Assembly (NCBI GenBank): GCA_014239955.1
Contig: JAAZXW010000006.1
Span: 1-64,000 of the forward strand
DNA length: 64,000 nucleotides
Reading direction: 5' to 3'
DNA from: Methanobacteriota archaeon
GTDB taxonomy: Archaea > Thermoplasmatota > Poseidoniia > Poseidoniales > Thalassarchaeaceae
Part shown: one piece after another, positions 20,236-29,836 of the stretch
Layout: every line of letters starts with the position of its first letter
Numbering within the stretch: position 1 is the first letter of the stretch
Notes under the pieces: generated by a model
Database searches by the model: none
The model's input: the letters and a program-made list of their open reading frames with translations, nothing else
Told to the model about the DNA's origin: nothing
Program-made: the position numbers and the translations under genes

Positions 20236-22356
20236 TTATTCGATAATTTCGGCATCGATAACTTGGTTCTGCTGTCTTCCGAGGGAGGAGAGCAACCCCT
20301 CAATCTGATCATCTGAGCGGTATCGGATTAGCACCAGAGAACCTATCCAGGCAGAGGCCACAAGTGCGACTAGGCCGACCACTGCAGAGGGGATACCATT
20401 GGCCGATGAGCCGGATCCTGATCCAACTACCTCGAAGAAGACTGGAAGGGAGTGCGAACTCCCAGACACCGCATGGACTTCCACGATGTGTTGCCCGAGG
20501 GGGAGTTTCTCTGGGTCAAGAAGAACGTGCCAAAGGAACGGGGTCAGGGCCCCTATTTCTTCGGGGGAGTTTGAGTAGGTAGCCTCTTTCCATGTCCCGT
20601 CATCGATCCTGAAATCCACTCTTTCGATGGGGCCATCTTGCCCCCATGCATGGCCAGTGATGTTGATGGCCCCATCGTTTGAGAAATTTAGTCCGTGGTT
20701 CTGTAGTTTGGGATCTATTGACTCGGTTTGTCCGGACTCATGAAGAAAGATTGCTAGTTCTACTGCAGCCAGTGCGTCAATCATCCCATAGCCGAATTCC
20801 CTATTCCAGTATGGATCAACTTCAGGGGCACTGGGCTCTCCTCTAAGCTCAGAGGTGTGCTTCAGAACCTCCTTAATCTGAAGAGGGGTGAGATTGGAAT
20901 TTGCCTCTAATACCAGAGCAACAACCCCACTGACTGATGGGGTCGCATAGGAGGTCCCGCTGCCTCTGCCGGTGTAGGTGTTCTGAGATGCATCCCCTCC
21001 GATAAAATTGTTGCAAGAACCGCTGCTGACGCACCCCTCGGCCTGGACAATATCGGATCCCGGAGCACTAATCTCCGGAATCAGTTCATTGATTGGATTA
21101 CCATCGCCATTGTCCTTCCTAGGACCTCTGGATGAGTAACCTGCGATTTCGTCATCTGTCCTATTGACCGTGTTCTTGTCATCCGTAGCGGCAACGGTTA
21201 TTGAAAGAGAAGAGGCACTCATCCCAGAAAGGCCTTCGTTGTTTTCCCCATCATTCCCAGCTGCGTTTGAGACTACTATGCCTGCCTCCATTGCCTCGTC
21301 CAATATTCGGCTGTGCATATCGGATCCGTCTGACCCTCCGTCTTCGTGACTGGTAATCCCCCATGACAAGGAAATTATGTCGATACCGTGACTTTCCTCA
21401 TCAGCACCGGCCCATGCATCATCCTTGTGATCGATTATCCACTGGAGGCCGTTCATCGCTGATTCATAGGCCTCCTGCTCTAACAAATAGTTCTCGAAAG
21501 GACCAGCGCCGACATCAGTACCAATCCTGACATCGACGAGGCCGGCTTCTGGTGCGGAGCCGTAGAATCCGGATTGCGTCCCATCGGCCTCCATGCCAGT
21601 GGCACTTGCCATCCCCATGCAAGCAGTCCCATGCTGGTTTCCGTCATCTGGGTCGAAGGAGCCATCATCCTCGCGACCACCGGCGAGGATGCATTGAGGG
21701 TCGCTATGCAGGTAGCATACCGCATCAAATCCAGCTACAAACTTCCCTACTAAACCAGGATGTTCGTTATCGACTCCAGTATCAACCATTGCGATATTTA
21801 TGCCCTTCCCGGATAGCCCGTGATCCCAAGCCCCAAGGGGATACTCCGAGGAGTTGCTAGCCTTCACTGCCGGAGTCTGCACATCGCCGTAGAAAACGAG
21901 TGAGCCATACCTCTCCACCATGACCACCCCGTCTAGTTCTGCGAGCTCCTCAACCTGAGAGGCGTCGGTATCTCCCAACAGGATTGCATCAACGATAGGC
22001 AATTCTAGATGGATGTCAAAACCCATTGATTCCAGCACCTGTCTGTCTTCATCGGAGACTTCCCGTGAGAATGAAAGTCCGATATTTACTGGACCTGCTG
22101 AGGACTGTAATGAGTCGTGAATGCCATTCCTATCTTCGTCGAGGGACGAAACCTCCCACCACTCAACTTGGGAGTCCCACCAGATGTCTGCCTGCGATGG
22201 TACTGTGGCACTGTGACTGGTTTCAATCAGTTGAGAACCGTTGAAATTAGTTGGAGAATCAGAAATGTTCGAGCTCGATGCAGCGATGCTACCAGACAGG
22301 GGCGAGATCAATAAGGCCACCAGTGCCAAAGCGATCGGACAACGATTCATCATCAT
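20236..22356 (-). CDS. Secreted subtilisin-like (S8) serine protease with C-terminal TM anchor
   Basis: Signal peptide; triad motifs IAMVDTGVDNEHPGL, HGTACMGMASATG, GTSYATPSVSGVVALVLEAN; C-terminal hydrophobic helix. Confidence 0.92.
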   Translation of the reverse strand: MMMNRCPIALALVALLISPLSGSIAASSSNISDSPTNFNGSQLIETSHSATVPSQADIWWDSQVEWWEVSSLDEDRNGIHDSLQSSAGPVNIGLSFSREVSDEDRQVLESMGFDIHLELPIVDAILLGDTDASQVEELAELDGVVMVERYGSLVFYGDVQTPAVKASNSSEYPLGAWDHGLSGKGINIAMVDTGVDNEHPGLVGKFVAGFDAVCYLHSDPQCILAGGREDDGSFDPDDGNQHGTACMGMASATGMEADGTQSGFYGSAPEAGLVDVRIGTDVGAGPFENYLLEQEAYESAMNGLQWIIDHKDDAWAGADEESHGIDIISLSWGITSHEDGGSDGSDMHSRILDEAMEAGIVVSNAAGNDGENNEGLSGMSASSLSITVAATDDKNTVNRTDDEIAGYSSRGPRKDNGDGNPINELIPEISAPGSDIVQAEGCVSSGSCNNFIGGDASQNTYTGRGSGTSYATPSVSGVVALVLEANSNLTPLQIKEVLKHTSELRGEPSAPEVDPYWNREFGYGMIDALAAVELAIFLHESGQTESIDPKLQNHGLNFSNDGAINITGHAWGQDGPIERVDFRIDDGTWKEATYSNSPEEIGALTPFLWHVLLDPEKLPLGQHIVEVHAVSGSSHSLPVFFEVVGSGSGSSANGIPSAVVGLVALVASAWIGSLVLIRYRSDDQIEGLLSSLGRQQNQVIDAEIIE

Positions 22357-22430
22357 GATGCGGACAGGCGTATGTCTTCAATCCAACCGAAATTAGAGCA
22401 TGGACGAGACGCTTCGCTAAAGGGCGAATA

Positions 22431-22619
22431 TGGTGGGGGCACTGGGATTTGAACCCAGATCAGCGGGTTTCTTCCGCTTAGCGTGCACCCGGCTCGCGCA
22501 CGCTCTCGGTTTGCGACGGGTCGGTGCTCCAGTTGGTCATCAAATCCATCAGAATACCTCCTCGTCGTCATTCCCGTGCAACTGGAGCCCGCGGTACTAC
22601 CAGGTTATACTATACCCCC
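22431..22619 (-). tRNA. trnW: tRNA-Trp(CCA) with ~113-nt intron at 37/38 (22469..22581); CCA encoded
   Basis: Acceptor GGGGGTA/TGCCCCC, D-stem GTAT/GTAC, anticodon stem GCGGG/CCCGC with CT-CCA-G, T-arm CTGGG-TTCAAAT-CCCAG, A73 + CCA. Confidence 0.88.
22469..22581 (-). ncRNA. Box C/D guide RNA within the tRNA-Trp intron, predicted to target C34 of the same pre-tRNA
   Basis: k-turn stem ACGGG/CCCGT (22573-22577 / 22516-22520); box C ATGACGA (22565-22571); D' CTGA (22549-22552); C' TGATGA (22537-22542); D CCGA (22521-22524); guide CAACTGGAG (22527-22535) complementary to CTCCAGTTG spanning the anticodon. Confidence 0.78.
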
Positions 22620-22674
22620 AAGGGTGGTTGAGACAACGGTTTCCCTCTTATGATGCTCTCGGTCCAGAGATGTG

Positions 22675-25035
22675 TCAAAAAGAAGATGCCAAAGGCCCCA
22701 TAGAGATACTTATTAGCGTCCAGACCCCCATTATTGCGACTGAAACGCCCCATGCCCTAGGGCGGACTCCGACACTAAGCAGACCAAGGATTACGGTGTA
22801 CTTTCCGAGCAAGAGGGGTAGCGATCTCAATATAGAGACAGCCAACCCTGCTGAAATCCCAAACCCAATTAGCATCAATGGGGAGAGGGCAGTGCCAAGC
22901 AAGCCGGATCTAGCCATCGAACCGACACCCTGTGCAATCATCGAGGGGTCGAAAATCCAAGTAAGCCAAGCAAGCCATAATCCTAGGTAGACATCTTCGG
23001 AGAATCTCTTCCCCCCCCTCCAGTCCCTGTATTTCTGACTCATTCGTGAATGGAGGAAACGAGAGAAGTACTCAATTTCGATAATTCTACCCCGGGCCAC
23101 CATCGAAACTCCATGATAAACCAGTATTATAGATAGTAATATCTCGAGGAATATCCAATGAGAACCTAGCCCGAGTGCTGAGAGTATTGCTATGGGTGCG
23201 GCCCATGCCAAGAATCCGAAAGATGAAGCGCCCATGGTCATGAAGATCCCAACACCGGGAATCAAAGCCTCTTCAGGAGCCTCGTACCTCTTCTCACTGG
23301 GCATTGAAAGGACCAGCAAAGGAAGGAGCGATAGTCCTGCTACCATTGAGAGCAAATCCAAGGGCGATTTGCCCGAACCGAAGGATGCCCCTTCGGAAGC
23401 TGATTGAATGTCCGAGGGAGACATTGAACCTGGAGACCAAGCGGCAATGAAACCGGACGAGTCGATGACAAACACGGAATCGGTCGGACCACTTGGTAGG
23501 GAGTTTCCAACTGTCCCATCATCGAGTAGTAAGGGCCACGAGCCATTGATCTCCAATGAGAAATCATCCAAGTCGTAGGCCTTCACATCTTCTCCGGTTG
23601 CTATCTGAGCAAATGACGCGGACAGGCCATCAATGGCCAGAACCTTCTCTGCTGACTCGAAGTCAGCCATCTGCCTCTTGGCATTAGGGGAGCCCGGGGT
23701 GAACAGCCCGACCACTGCTACGTCTGAGTCGTCCAATAGGTCGGACAACGATTCTGCACCAGATTCTGGATCATGGGAAAGGAGAATAAAATTTGGTGCG
23801 GCAGCACCCTCTCGAAAATTATCGGAGTCAATCTCAGGAAGGCTGAGGGCAGAAACAGAAGATGCAATGGCGAGGAGTAAAATCGCACCGTAAGCGGGTA
23901 ATGGGATTTGGCCCCCCCTCATCGAAACCCCCACCCATGCAATCATGCCAATGAAGACAGATGCGGCTGCGGCGGCAGAACCTAGAATCGGTGGTTTGTC
24001 AGCAGGTACGCTGAATCGTAGAAGGACCCAGGAGTGGCAAGTCTCACCAGGATCTTGGTCGGAAAGGATCAGACATGCGTCGAGCATGTAGTCCCCCGGC
24101 AATAGAGGACGATCGGTGATCCAATTGAGGACGGTTCTGTTCCCCTCCCCCTTTGAGAAACCGTCAGGAGACTCGAAGTGGTCGACCCAAGTATCTTCGT
24201 AGTGTTTTCCATGCCTCATTTCCGACCACGGCATTGGTCCAACTAACTCGATTGACTGCGTGGAAAAATCAGTAACCCCCCACGGGGAGAAAGGTGTGAA
24301 CTCTATCCTTACCATCCTATTCTGATCCACTATCACATCCAATTCTGTCTCGACGATGTGCCCGTCGAATACCACTCCTGTTCTGGCATCATATGTCCCC
24401 CACCACAAGGTCCCGGAGACTGCACATTCGTGTCTAACTTGTATTGATAGCCGTATTTCCTCTCCTGAATTCATTGAGATGTTGACATTTTCTGCTCTGA
24501 CCTCAAAGATGTGAGGTTCGGTCCTATCCTTGCTCATAACAATGGATTCGGTATCAACACCAGAGATGGCAGATACCCCCCCCATTGTAAGGGAAATAGA
24601 GAACTGTGTCTCTGAACCGAGTGGGCCCCCCACTGGGAGGTCTGACATCGAGCAAATGTTACTGGCTGACTCCAGGGACGCGAATAGTCTGACAGAAATG
24701 TTACCCTCGAACTTGAACGGTTCTTGAGTTTGCGAAGAGAAAGCGTCCACAATGGTGGGGAGGGTGAACGAGCTTGACTTGGAAAATGACACACTTCCGG
24801 AGGGGAGGCCCGTGACTGTGGTCCAGTTCCTATCCAGAAACTGATTTTCTTCGACCCCTTTGAGGAACAACATGTGTTGATCTGGGTACGAGAAATCCAG
24901 TCCAGGGCCCTCGTAGGCGGTTTGGTTCTGGGCAATGCCGGGAGATGATGCCACAAGGATAATTGTGAGAACTGCGGAGATGAAAATTGGCACCCTTCGT
25001 AAATGCATTTTGTTCACCATTAGTTTCTGCCTCAA
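22675..25035 (-). CDS. Secreted/multipass membrane protein with a thioredoxin/AhpC-like region lacking CXXC
   Basis: Signal peptide, beta-rich N-terminus, TM, then DSDVAVVGLFTPGSPNAKRQMADF...VFVIDSSGFIAAW resembling the TlpA/AhpC fold, followed by several TMs. Confidence 0.55.
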   Translation of the reverse strand: MRQKLMVNKMHLRRVPIFISAVLTIILVASSPGIAQNQTAYEGPGLDFSYPDQHMLFLKGVEENQFLDRNWTTVTGLPSGSVSFSKSSSFTLPTIVDAFSSQTQEPFKFEGNISVRLFASLESASNICSMSDLPVGGPLGSETQFSISLTMGGVSAISGVDTESIVMSKDRTEPHIFEVRAENVNISMNSGEEIRLSIQVRHECAVSGTLWWGTYDARTGVVFDGHIVETELDVIVDQNRMVRIEFTPFSPWGVTDFSTQSIELVGPMPWSEMRHGKHYEDTWVDHFESPDGFSKGEGNRTVLNWITDRPLLPGDYMLDACLILSDQDPGETCHSWVLLRFSVPADKPPILGSAAAAASVFIGMIAWVGVSMRGGQIPLPAYGAILLLAIASSVSALSLPEIDSDNFREGAAAPNFILLSHDPESGAESLSDLLDDSDVAVVGLFTPGSPNAKRQMADFESAEKVLAIDGLSASFAQIATGEDVKAYDLDDFSLEINGSWPLLLDDGTVGNSLPSGPTDSVFVIDSSGFIAAWSPGSMSPSDIQSASEGASFGSGKSPLDLLSMVAGLSLLPLLVLSMPSEKRYEAPEEALIPGVGIFMTMGASSFGFLAWAAPIAILSALGLGSHWIFLEILLSIILVYHGVSMVARGRIIEIEYFSRFLHSRMSQKYRDWRGGKRFSEDVYLGLWLAWLTWIFDPSMIAQGVGSMARSGLLGTALSPLMLIGFGISAGLAVSILRSLPLLLGKYTVILGLLSVGVRPRAWGVSVAIMGVWTLISISMGPLASSF

Positions 25036-25063
25036 ACTGAATGTTCAATCCTTCGTCTCCATG

Positions 25064-25804
25064 CTACAGGAACCTCGTTGCCACGAAAAGTGCCATCATG
25101 GACCCAGAAAGTGTAGAAATGAAGTTCACGCTATGCTTTCCGAGGAATCCCCGGTTCTCCAGAATGGCACCCAGTATGGAGTCAACTTGGCACCCAAGCC
25201 ATCCAAACAATATTATTGCCGGGAAGAAGATTTCAAGTGGTATCCTGTCTCCGTTAATAGCTCCCAGTATCGAGGAAACTACTGCGATTAGGAGGGCCCC
25301 ATAGAAGGCAGCAAAAGTCCCAGTTGGCGACATCCCCCCGTTCGTCCCTGCAGGGACCGCCTCCAAGGTCGTGATAATTCGAGTCCTGGGATCAAGGCTG
25401 CCTATCTCCGAGGCTAGTGTATCTGAAGCAGCCACGGAAACTGCTGAACAAAGAAGGAAGTATGACCATTCATGGCCGCCGATGAAATAATGGCCGATGG
25501 CGACGATACTGGCCATTCCGCCATTAGCCAGGACATTCTTCCATCCCCTGACTCCGTCGTTGGCTTCCTCGGCTGAGATTCTGGCCTTCTCCTCGAACCT
25601 CCACTTGGTTGCCAGCGAGCCGACTATTAGGAATGTCATTAGGACGACCAACCATGTCCAATGCCCCAGTAGAGAGATGGTAAGGCCGACGACTAAGGCT
25701 GCCAATAGTCCGCCTTTGTCGAGGAGATCCTTCGTCATGGAGATTATCAGAAGTCCCGCCACAAGCGCAAGCGAGATGATGAGATCGGCACCGAGTTCTA
25801 CCAT
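25064..25804 (-). CDS. DUF92/TMEM19-family membrane protein
   Basis: AASDTLASEIG, GTNGGMSPTGTFAAFYGA signature motifs. Confidence 0.87.
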   Translation of the reverse strand: MVELGADLIISLALVAGLLIISMTKDLLDKGGLLAALVVGLTISLLGHWTWLVVLMTFLIVGSLATKWRFEEKARISAEEANDGVRGWKNVLANGGMASIVAIGHYFIGGHEWSYFLLCSAVSVAASDTLASEIGSLDPRTRIITTLEAVPAGTNGGMSPTGTFAAFYGALLIAVVSSILGAINGDRIPLEIFFPAIILFGWLGCQVDSILGAILENRGFLGKHSVNFISTLSGSMMALFVATRFL

Positions 25805-25887
25805 ATTGACGAGTTGTCGTTCACAACTGCGGTCATGAAAGATTCGGAGTAGTTTTCGGGATTAGCTCGAATTTTCAGGCAGTTGGG

Positions 25888-27456
25888 TTACTCGAGAGAG
25901 TTCACTCCCCTGATTACCCCTCTCGCAACAAGTAGAACGGAGCAAATCAGGAAGATTACCCATGAGAGCATTATCAATGTCGCCCCCCCTTCGCCCATTC
26001 CGAGCCACGTTGGGGCATAGAATGACAAGAATGAGCTGCCGTTCCAGAAAGAGTGTCCTGCTATTGAGAGTGCTATTGCCGCGGTAATTTTCTTTGGAGT
26101 CTGAAATCCCCTCAAGGTCTGTGAAACCGGGATCTTTTCGTAAGTTAGGGAGAAGTCTTCTATTCCCAGTTTGGTCCCTGTTTCTACCGTCGCCGCATCA
26201 TTTCCAAGGATTATCCATGGATCGCTTTCGTCCATTTCTTCGAGGGATGCTTTGCTGATTGCCTCTTCAAGGGTGGGACGAAAACCGTCGAAGCCAGAGA
26301 GGTCTCCATCCCCGTCAGTGTCTATGCCCATTCCCTCTGCCATATCAATTGCGGAAATGGCCATTGATCTTGCTTTCCACGAGAGTCTTGCTTTGAGTTC
26401 CTTGTCAGTGGCCATCCAACCAATTGCGGTTCCCGAAATCGCGGTCCAGACCGCATGACCGGGAATCGATCCGATGCCCCTAACCAAGATTGTGATCGAG
26501 ACCGAGAGTGCACCGTCAAGAAGCGAGATTCCGATGTATTGGAAGTTCTCAATCAATGCGAATCCAAGTCCTACTGTGAAACCGACTTGGAAGCCATGCT
26601 TGGGGCCTGTGATGTATGGGAGGAAAACGGCAACCGCCATTGCCTTGAAAATCTCCTCACAGAAGGGTGCTCCGACTGCAAGAAGAGAAAATTCGTATGC
26701 CCAGTGATCCTTTTCGAAAGGAACGATCTCGGGGGCTATTAGCGAATTGAAGATGAATGCGGGGAAAGCGGAGGCCATTCCGGCCATCAGCCATGCCTCT
26801 GCATCCCTCCTCCTAGTTGGCAGTCCCAGTAACTTGTTAGAAGTCCCCCACCATGCCAGAACAGGGAGAGAGAAACCGACGAACCATATTGGAACTGCCA
26901 GAAGTAGGAAAAGGATGACCCCTCCGACTTCAGAAACTGTCAGCATCAGTATCGAGATAGCTATTCCAGCCGAAACAATGGCAGCGAATAACCCCCATAG
27001 TTGCCTATTAGGGGGGACATCCAGAATCGAGTCGTCTTTCACCAGGAATCGAGTTAGTTTTGTCTTCATCGGGGTTCTCAGGGACCCTCCCTCCGGAAGT
27101 GCGTGGGCTTCGGAACCCGATGCATCTGGAACCGCAAGACGGACGTGGACAAGCCGTGGTTTGTGCAGACTCAATATCAAGAAAACCAAGGGTGCGCTGC
27201 ATATTCCAGAAACTAGAACCAAACCGGGTTCAAGGCTGATTGCCCCAATCACTAGGAAAAGTAGCACATACATCAAGAAGAACGCAGGGACAACAGTCCC
27301 CAACATTCTGATGTAAACCCCCCAAGGCTTGCTGGTTCTTGCTATCCTGAGATTGCTAGGCGGTTCACTTAGGGGCTCTGGGTGCTTAATCCGATACATT
27401 CGACCCATCTGGTCCATGAATACCCTCTCGTCTTGCATGCCCTCACCCGGTGCCAC
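25888..27456 (-). CDS. PrsW-family intramembrane protease-like protein
   Basis: Polytopic; APFCEEIFKAMAVAVF (EE motif), PGHAVWTAISGTAIG, GHSFWNGSSF. Confidence 0.85.
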   Translation of the reverse strand: MAPGEGMQDERVFMDQMGRMYRIKHPEPLSEPPSNLRIARTSKPWGVYIRMLGTVVPAFFLMYVLLFLVIGAISLEPGLVLVSGICSAPLVFLILSLHKPRLVHVRLAVPDASGSEAHALPEGGSLRTPMKTKLTRFLVKDDSILDVPPNRQLWGLFAAIVSAGIAISILMLTVSEVGGVILFLLLAVPIWFVGFSLPVLAWWGTSNKLLGLPTRRRDAEAWLMAGMASAFPAFIFNSLIAPEIVPFEKDHWAYEFSLLAVGAPFCEEIFKAMAVAVFLPYITGPKHGFQVGFTVGLGFALIENFQYIGISLLDGALSVSITILVRGIGSIPGHAVWTAISGTAIGWMATDKELKARLSWKARSMAISAIDMAEGMGIDTDGDGDLSGFDGFRPTLEEAISKASLEEMDESDPWIILGNDAATVETGTKLGIEDFSLTYEKIPVSQTLRGFQTPKKITAAIALSIAGHSFWNGSSFLSFYAPTWLGMGEGGATLIMLSWVIFLICSVLLVARGVIRGVNSLE

Positions 27457-27554
27457 TCAGATCGCCCATCACTCGCGATGCCCGAAGCATCCGGTGCGGT
27501 TCCTCATCACTGTGGCGTCCCGTGGAAGACGGGGGGCAATATTGGGGTTTGGCA

Positions 27555-27740
27555 TCAACCGATTACTCCGCACGAGATACAGAAAGTCTCGTTTCTGACT
27601 TCGTCCCTCTTCATGCTCCATTGACCGCAGGATGGGCAGCGTGGGAGTCTCCTTTTTTTCGAGGCTGCGGATCGGACTGGCCTTGGTCTTCGAGCCTTTG
27701 GGACGGCCCACCCCTTCTTCGGGCGCCTGACCTTTGGCAT
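27555..27740 (-). CDS. Small basic zinc-ribbon protein
   Basis: CPSCGQWSMKRDEVRNETFCISCG; two CXXC knuckles. Confidence 0.6.
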   Translation of the reverse strand: MPKVRRPKKGWAVPKARRPRPVRSAASKKRRLPRCPSCGQWSMKRDEVRNETFCISCGVIG

Positions 27741-27835
27741 ACATGTGGAAAGGGGGGGGGACTGAAGAAATTGACTGATGGAAGATGTTGTATTTTCCTA
27801 GACGTCAATCATAAGCCAGACGTATATCGGGTGGC

Positions 27836-28777
27836 ATGCGCTGCACGATTGTCGGAGCAGGGGTATCTGGACTGTCTTCCGGGATTAGACTCCTGGAGAG
27901 TGGCCATGACGTTCAGATTTTATCGGACAAGTTCAGTCCTGAGACGGTATCTGATGTTGCCGCGGCAATTTGGTATCCCTTTCTGGTGAGGCCGGCAGAC
28001 AAAGCCGACACTTGGGGGCTTGTGACCTATAGCGTTCTCGAGGAGCTTTGTGAGGAATCTCCAGAAGCAGGCGTGAAAATGAGGGATGGGCAAGAATACC
28101 TGAGAGGGGTTGTTGACCTGCCGCCATGGAAGGATGAAATAGCCGCATTCAGAATCCTGGAGGAGGGAGAAATTCCCGATGGGTATGTCTTCGGTTGGGA
28201 GTTCAGGGCACCGGTTATCGAGATGCCATTGTACATGCCATGGCTGAAGGCTAGGTTCGAAGAGCAGGCGGGAGTATTCAAGCAAGGATTTGTCAAAAAC
28301 CTACAAGATCTGGAGGGGGATGTCATTGTTAATTGCGTTGGACTAGGTGCAAGAGAGCTATGCGATGACATGGAAATCAAACCAGCAAGGGGTCAAGTCA
28401 TTTTCATCGACCAGGACCCGGGGATAGGACATTTTGATCAGCAACCAGAGACTCTGACATACACCATTCCAAGGAGTGACGTAACCGTCCTCGGAGGTAC
28501 AGCGCAAGTAGATGATTGGGACCTAGAAATTAGGGATGAGGACAATGATTTGATTCTGAGCAAGGTAGAGGCAATTTGGCCCGAATTGGATAGGAGCAAG
28601 ATCGTCGGGGGGGCTGTTGGACTGAGGCCTTCAAGGACTGAAGTTAGACTGGAAGAAGAGAATATTGGCGGCGTCCGAGTGATCCACAACTACGGGCATG
28701 GGGGTGCTGGAGTCACTTTGTCGTGGGGATGCGCTGACGAGGTAGTTTCAATTGCTGAGAGCAGCAATGAATCGTGA
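27836..28777 (+). CDS. D-amino-acid oxidase family (DAO) FAD enzyme
   Basis: CTIVGAGVSGLSSGIRLLE, AAIWYPFLV, VNCVGLGAREL, NYGHGGAGVTLSWGCA. Confidence 0.88.
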   Translation: MRCTIVGAGVSGLSSGIRLLESGHDVQILSDKFSPETVSDVAAAIWYPFLVRPADKADTWGLVTYSVLEELCEESPEAGVKMRDGQEYLRGVVDLPPWKDEIAAFRILEEGEIPDGYVFGWEFRAPVIEMPLYMPWLKARFEEQAGVFKQGFVKNLQDLEGDVIVNCVGLGARELCDDMEIKPARGQVIFIDQDPGIGHFDQQPETLTYTIPRSDVTVLGGTAQVDDWDLEIRDEDNDLILSKVEAIWPELDRSKIVGGAVGLRPSRTEVRLEEENIGGVRVIHNYGHGGAGVTLSWGCADEVVSIAESSNES

Positions 28778-28800
28778 TTGGTACTATCTAGGAAGCTAGG

Positions 28801-29811
28801 CTATTTGTAGGCGGCTTTGGTTGTGGATATCACTACGGCTCCAATCTTGTATGGATCGCCGTTTGAAGAGGGTCTTCTGTCTTCCAGCCTTCCGCACCAC
28901 CCATCTTCGACCGTTCCGATTGGAATCCTGATCGAGGCACCTCTATCTGAAACACCATAGGAGAACTCGTGGATTGACTGCGTCTCATGCAGTCCGGTTA
29001 GCCTCTGTTCGTTATGGGCACCATAGACATCCATGTGTTTCTTGATGTTCTTCCCGAATTCCTCGCAGACCTTGTTGAATGTCGCCTCGTCGCCACAAGT
29101 CCTCAGAGTGGTGTCTGAGAAGTTGACGTGCATCCCAGAACCGTTCCAGTCGGTTGCCCCAAGTGGCTTGGGGTGCCAATCTATGGAAAGCCCGTACTTC
29201 TCGGCGTTCCTCTCTGCCAAGTACCTGGCGACCCAAACCTCGTCTCCGGCATTCTTTGCCCCCTTGGCGAATATCTGGAATTCCCATTGCCCGACAGCCA
29301 CTTCTGCATTTATCCCCTCGACATTGATTCCTGCTTCAAGGCACATGTCTAGGTGAGTCTCGATAACCTCTCTGCCGTGTGCGTTCTCAGCACCCACAGA
29401 GCAGTAGAACTGTCCTTGGCCTGTTGCATCACTGGGGAAGCCCAGTGGGAGATTCGTCTCGGGATCCCATAGGAAGTACTCCTGTTCGTAACCGAACCAG
29501 AAGTCATCATCATCATCCCCAATAGTGGCGCGACCGTTAGTGAGGTGCGGAGTGCCATCGGCATCGAACACCTCGCACATCACGAGAAATCCGTTAAGTC
29601 GATCTGGATCGGGATATATCGCTACTGGCTTCAGGAGGCAATCTGATGATGCACCCTCTGCTTGTTTTGTGGAGCTGCCGTCGAATGACCACATCTTACA
29701 GTCATCCAGTTTCCCGGAGAAATCTGTCTCCACCATTGTCTTGCTCCTCATGCTTTGCGTTGGTTCAAAACCATCCAGCCATATGTACTCCAATTTTGAC
29801 TTAGTTGCCAT
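28801..29811 (-). CDS. glnA/glnII: Glutamine synthetase type II (GSII, eukaryote-like)
   Basis: ~336 aa; WSFDGSSTKQAEGASSDCLLKPVA, FGYEQEYFLW, GINAEVAVGQWEFQI, DWNGSGMHVNFS, EDRRPSSNGDPYKI. Confidence 0.92.
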   Translation of the reverse strand: MATKSKLEYIWLDGFEPTQSMRSKTMVETDFSGKLDDCKMWSFDGSSTKQAEGASSDCLLKPVAIYPDPDRLNGFLVMCEVFDADGTPHLTNGRATIGDDDDDFWFGYEQEYFLWDPETNLPLGFPSDATGQGQFYCSVGAENAHGREVIETHLDMCLEAGINVEGINAEVAVGQWEFQIFAKGAKNAGDEVWVARYLAERNAEKYGLSIDWHPKPLGATDWNGSGMHVNFSDTTLRTCGDEATFNKVCEEFGKNIKKHMDVYGAHNEQRLTGLHETQSIHEFSYGVSDRGASIRIPIGTVEDGWCGRLEDRRPSSNGDPYKIGAVVISTTKAAYK

Positions 29812-29836
29812 ATCCCTTGGCCGGGTAAAGGTAGTT

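Noticed and set aside
20236-22356. Subtilase as a possible toxin/defence component
   Set aside because: Signal peptide, intact triad and C-terminal anchor fit an ordinary secreted heterotroph protease; no defence neighbours.
22430-22990. Plus-strand 186-aa ORF across tRNA-Trp and the following gene end
   Set aside because: Runs through the intron-containing tRNA and antisense to the membrane protein; no recognisable motifs.
27752-27760. Run of nine G upstream of the zinc-ribbon gene as a phase-variation tract
   Set aside because: Outside the likely coding region; similar G/C runs occur across the window; no evidence of length variation.
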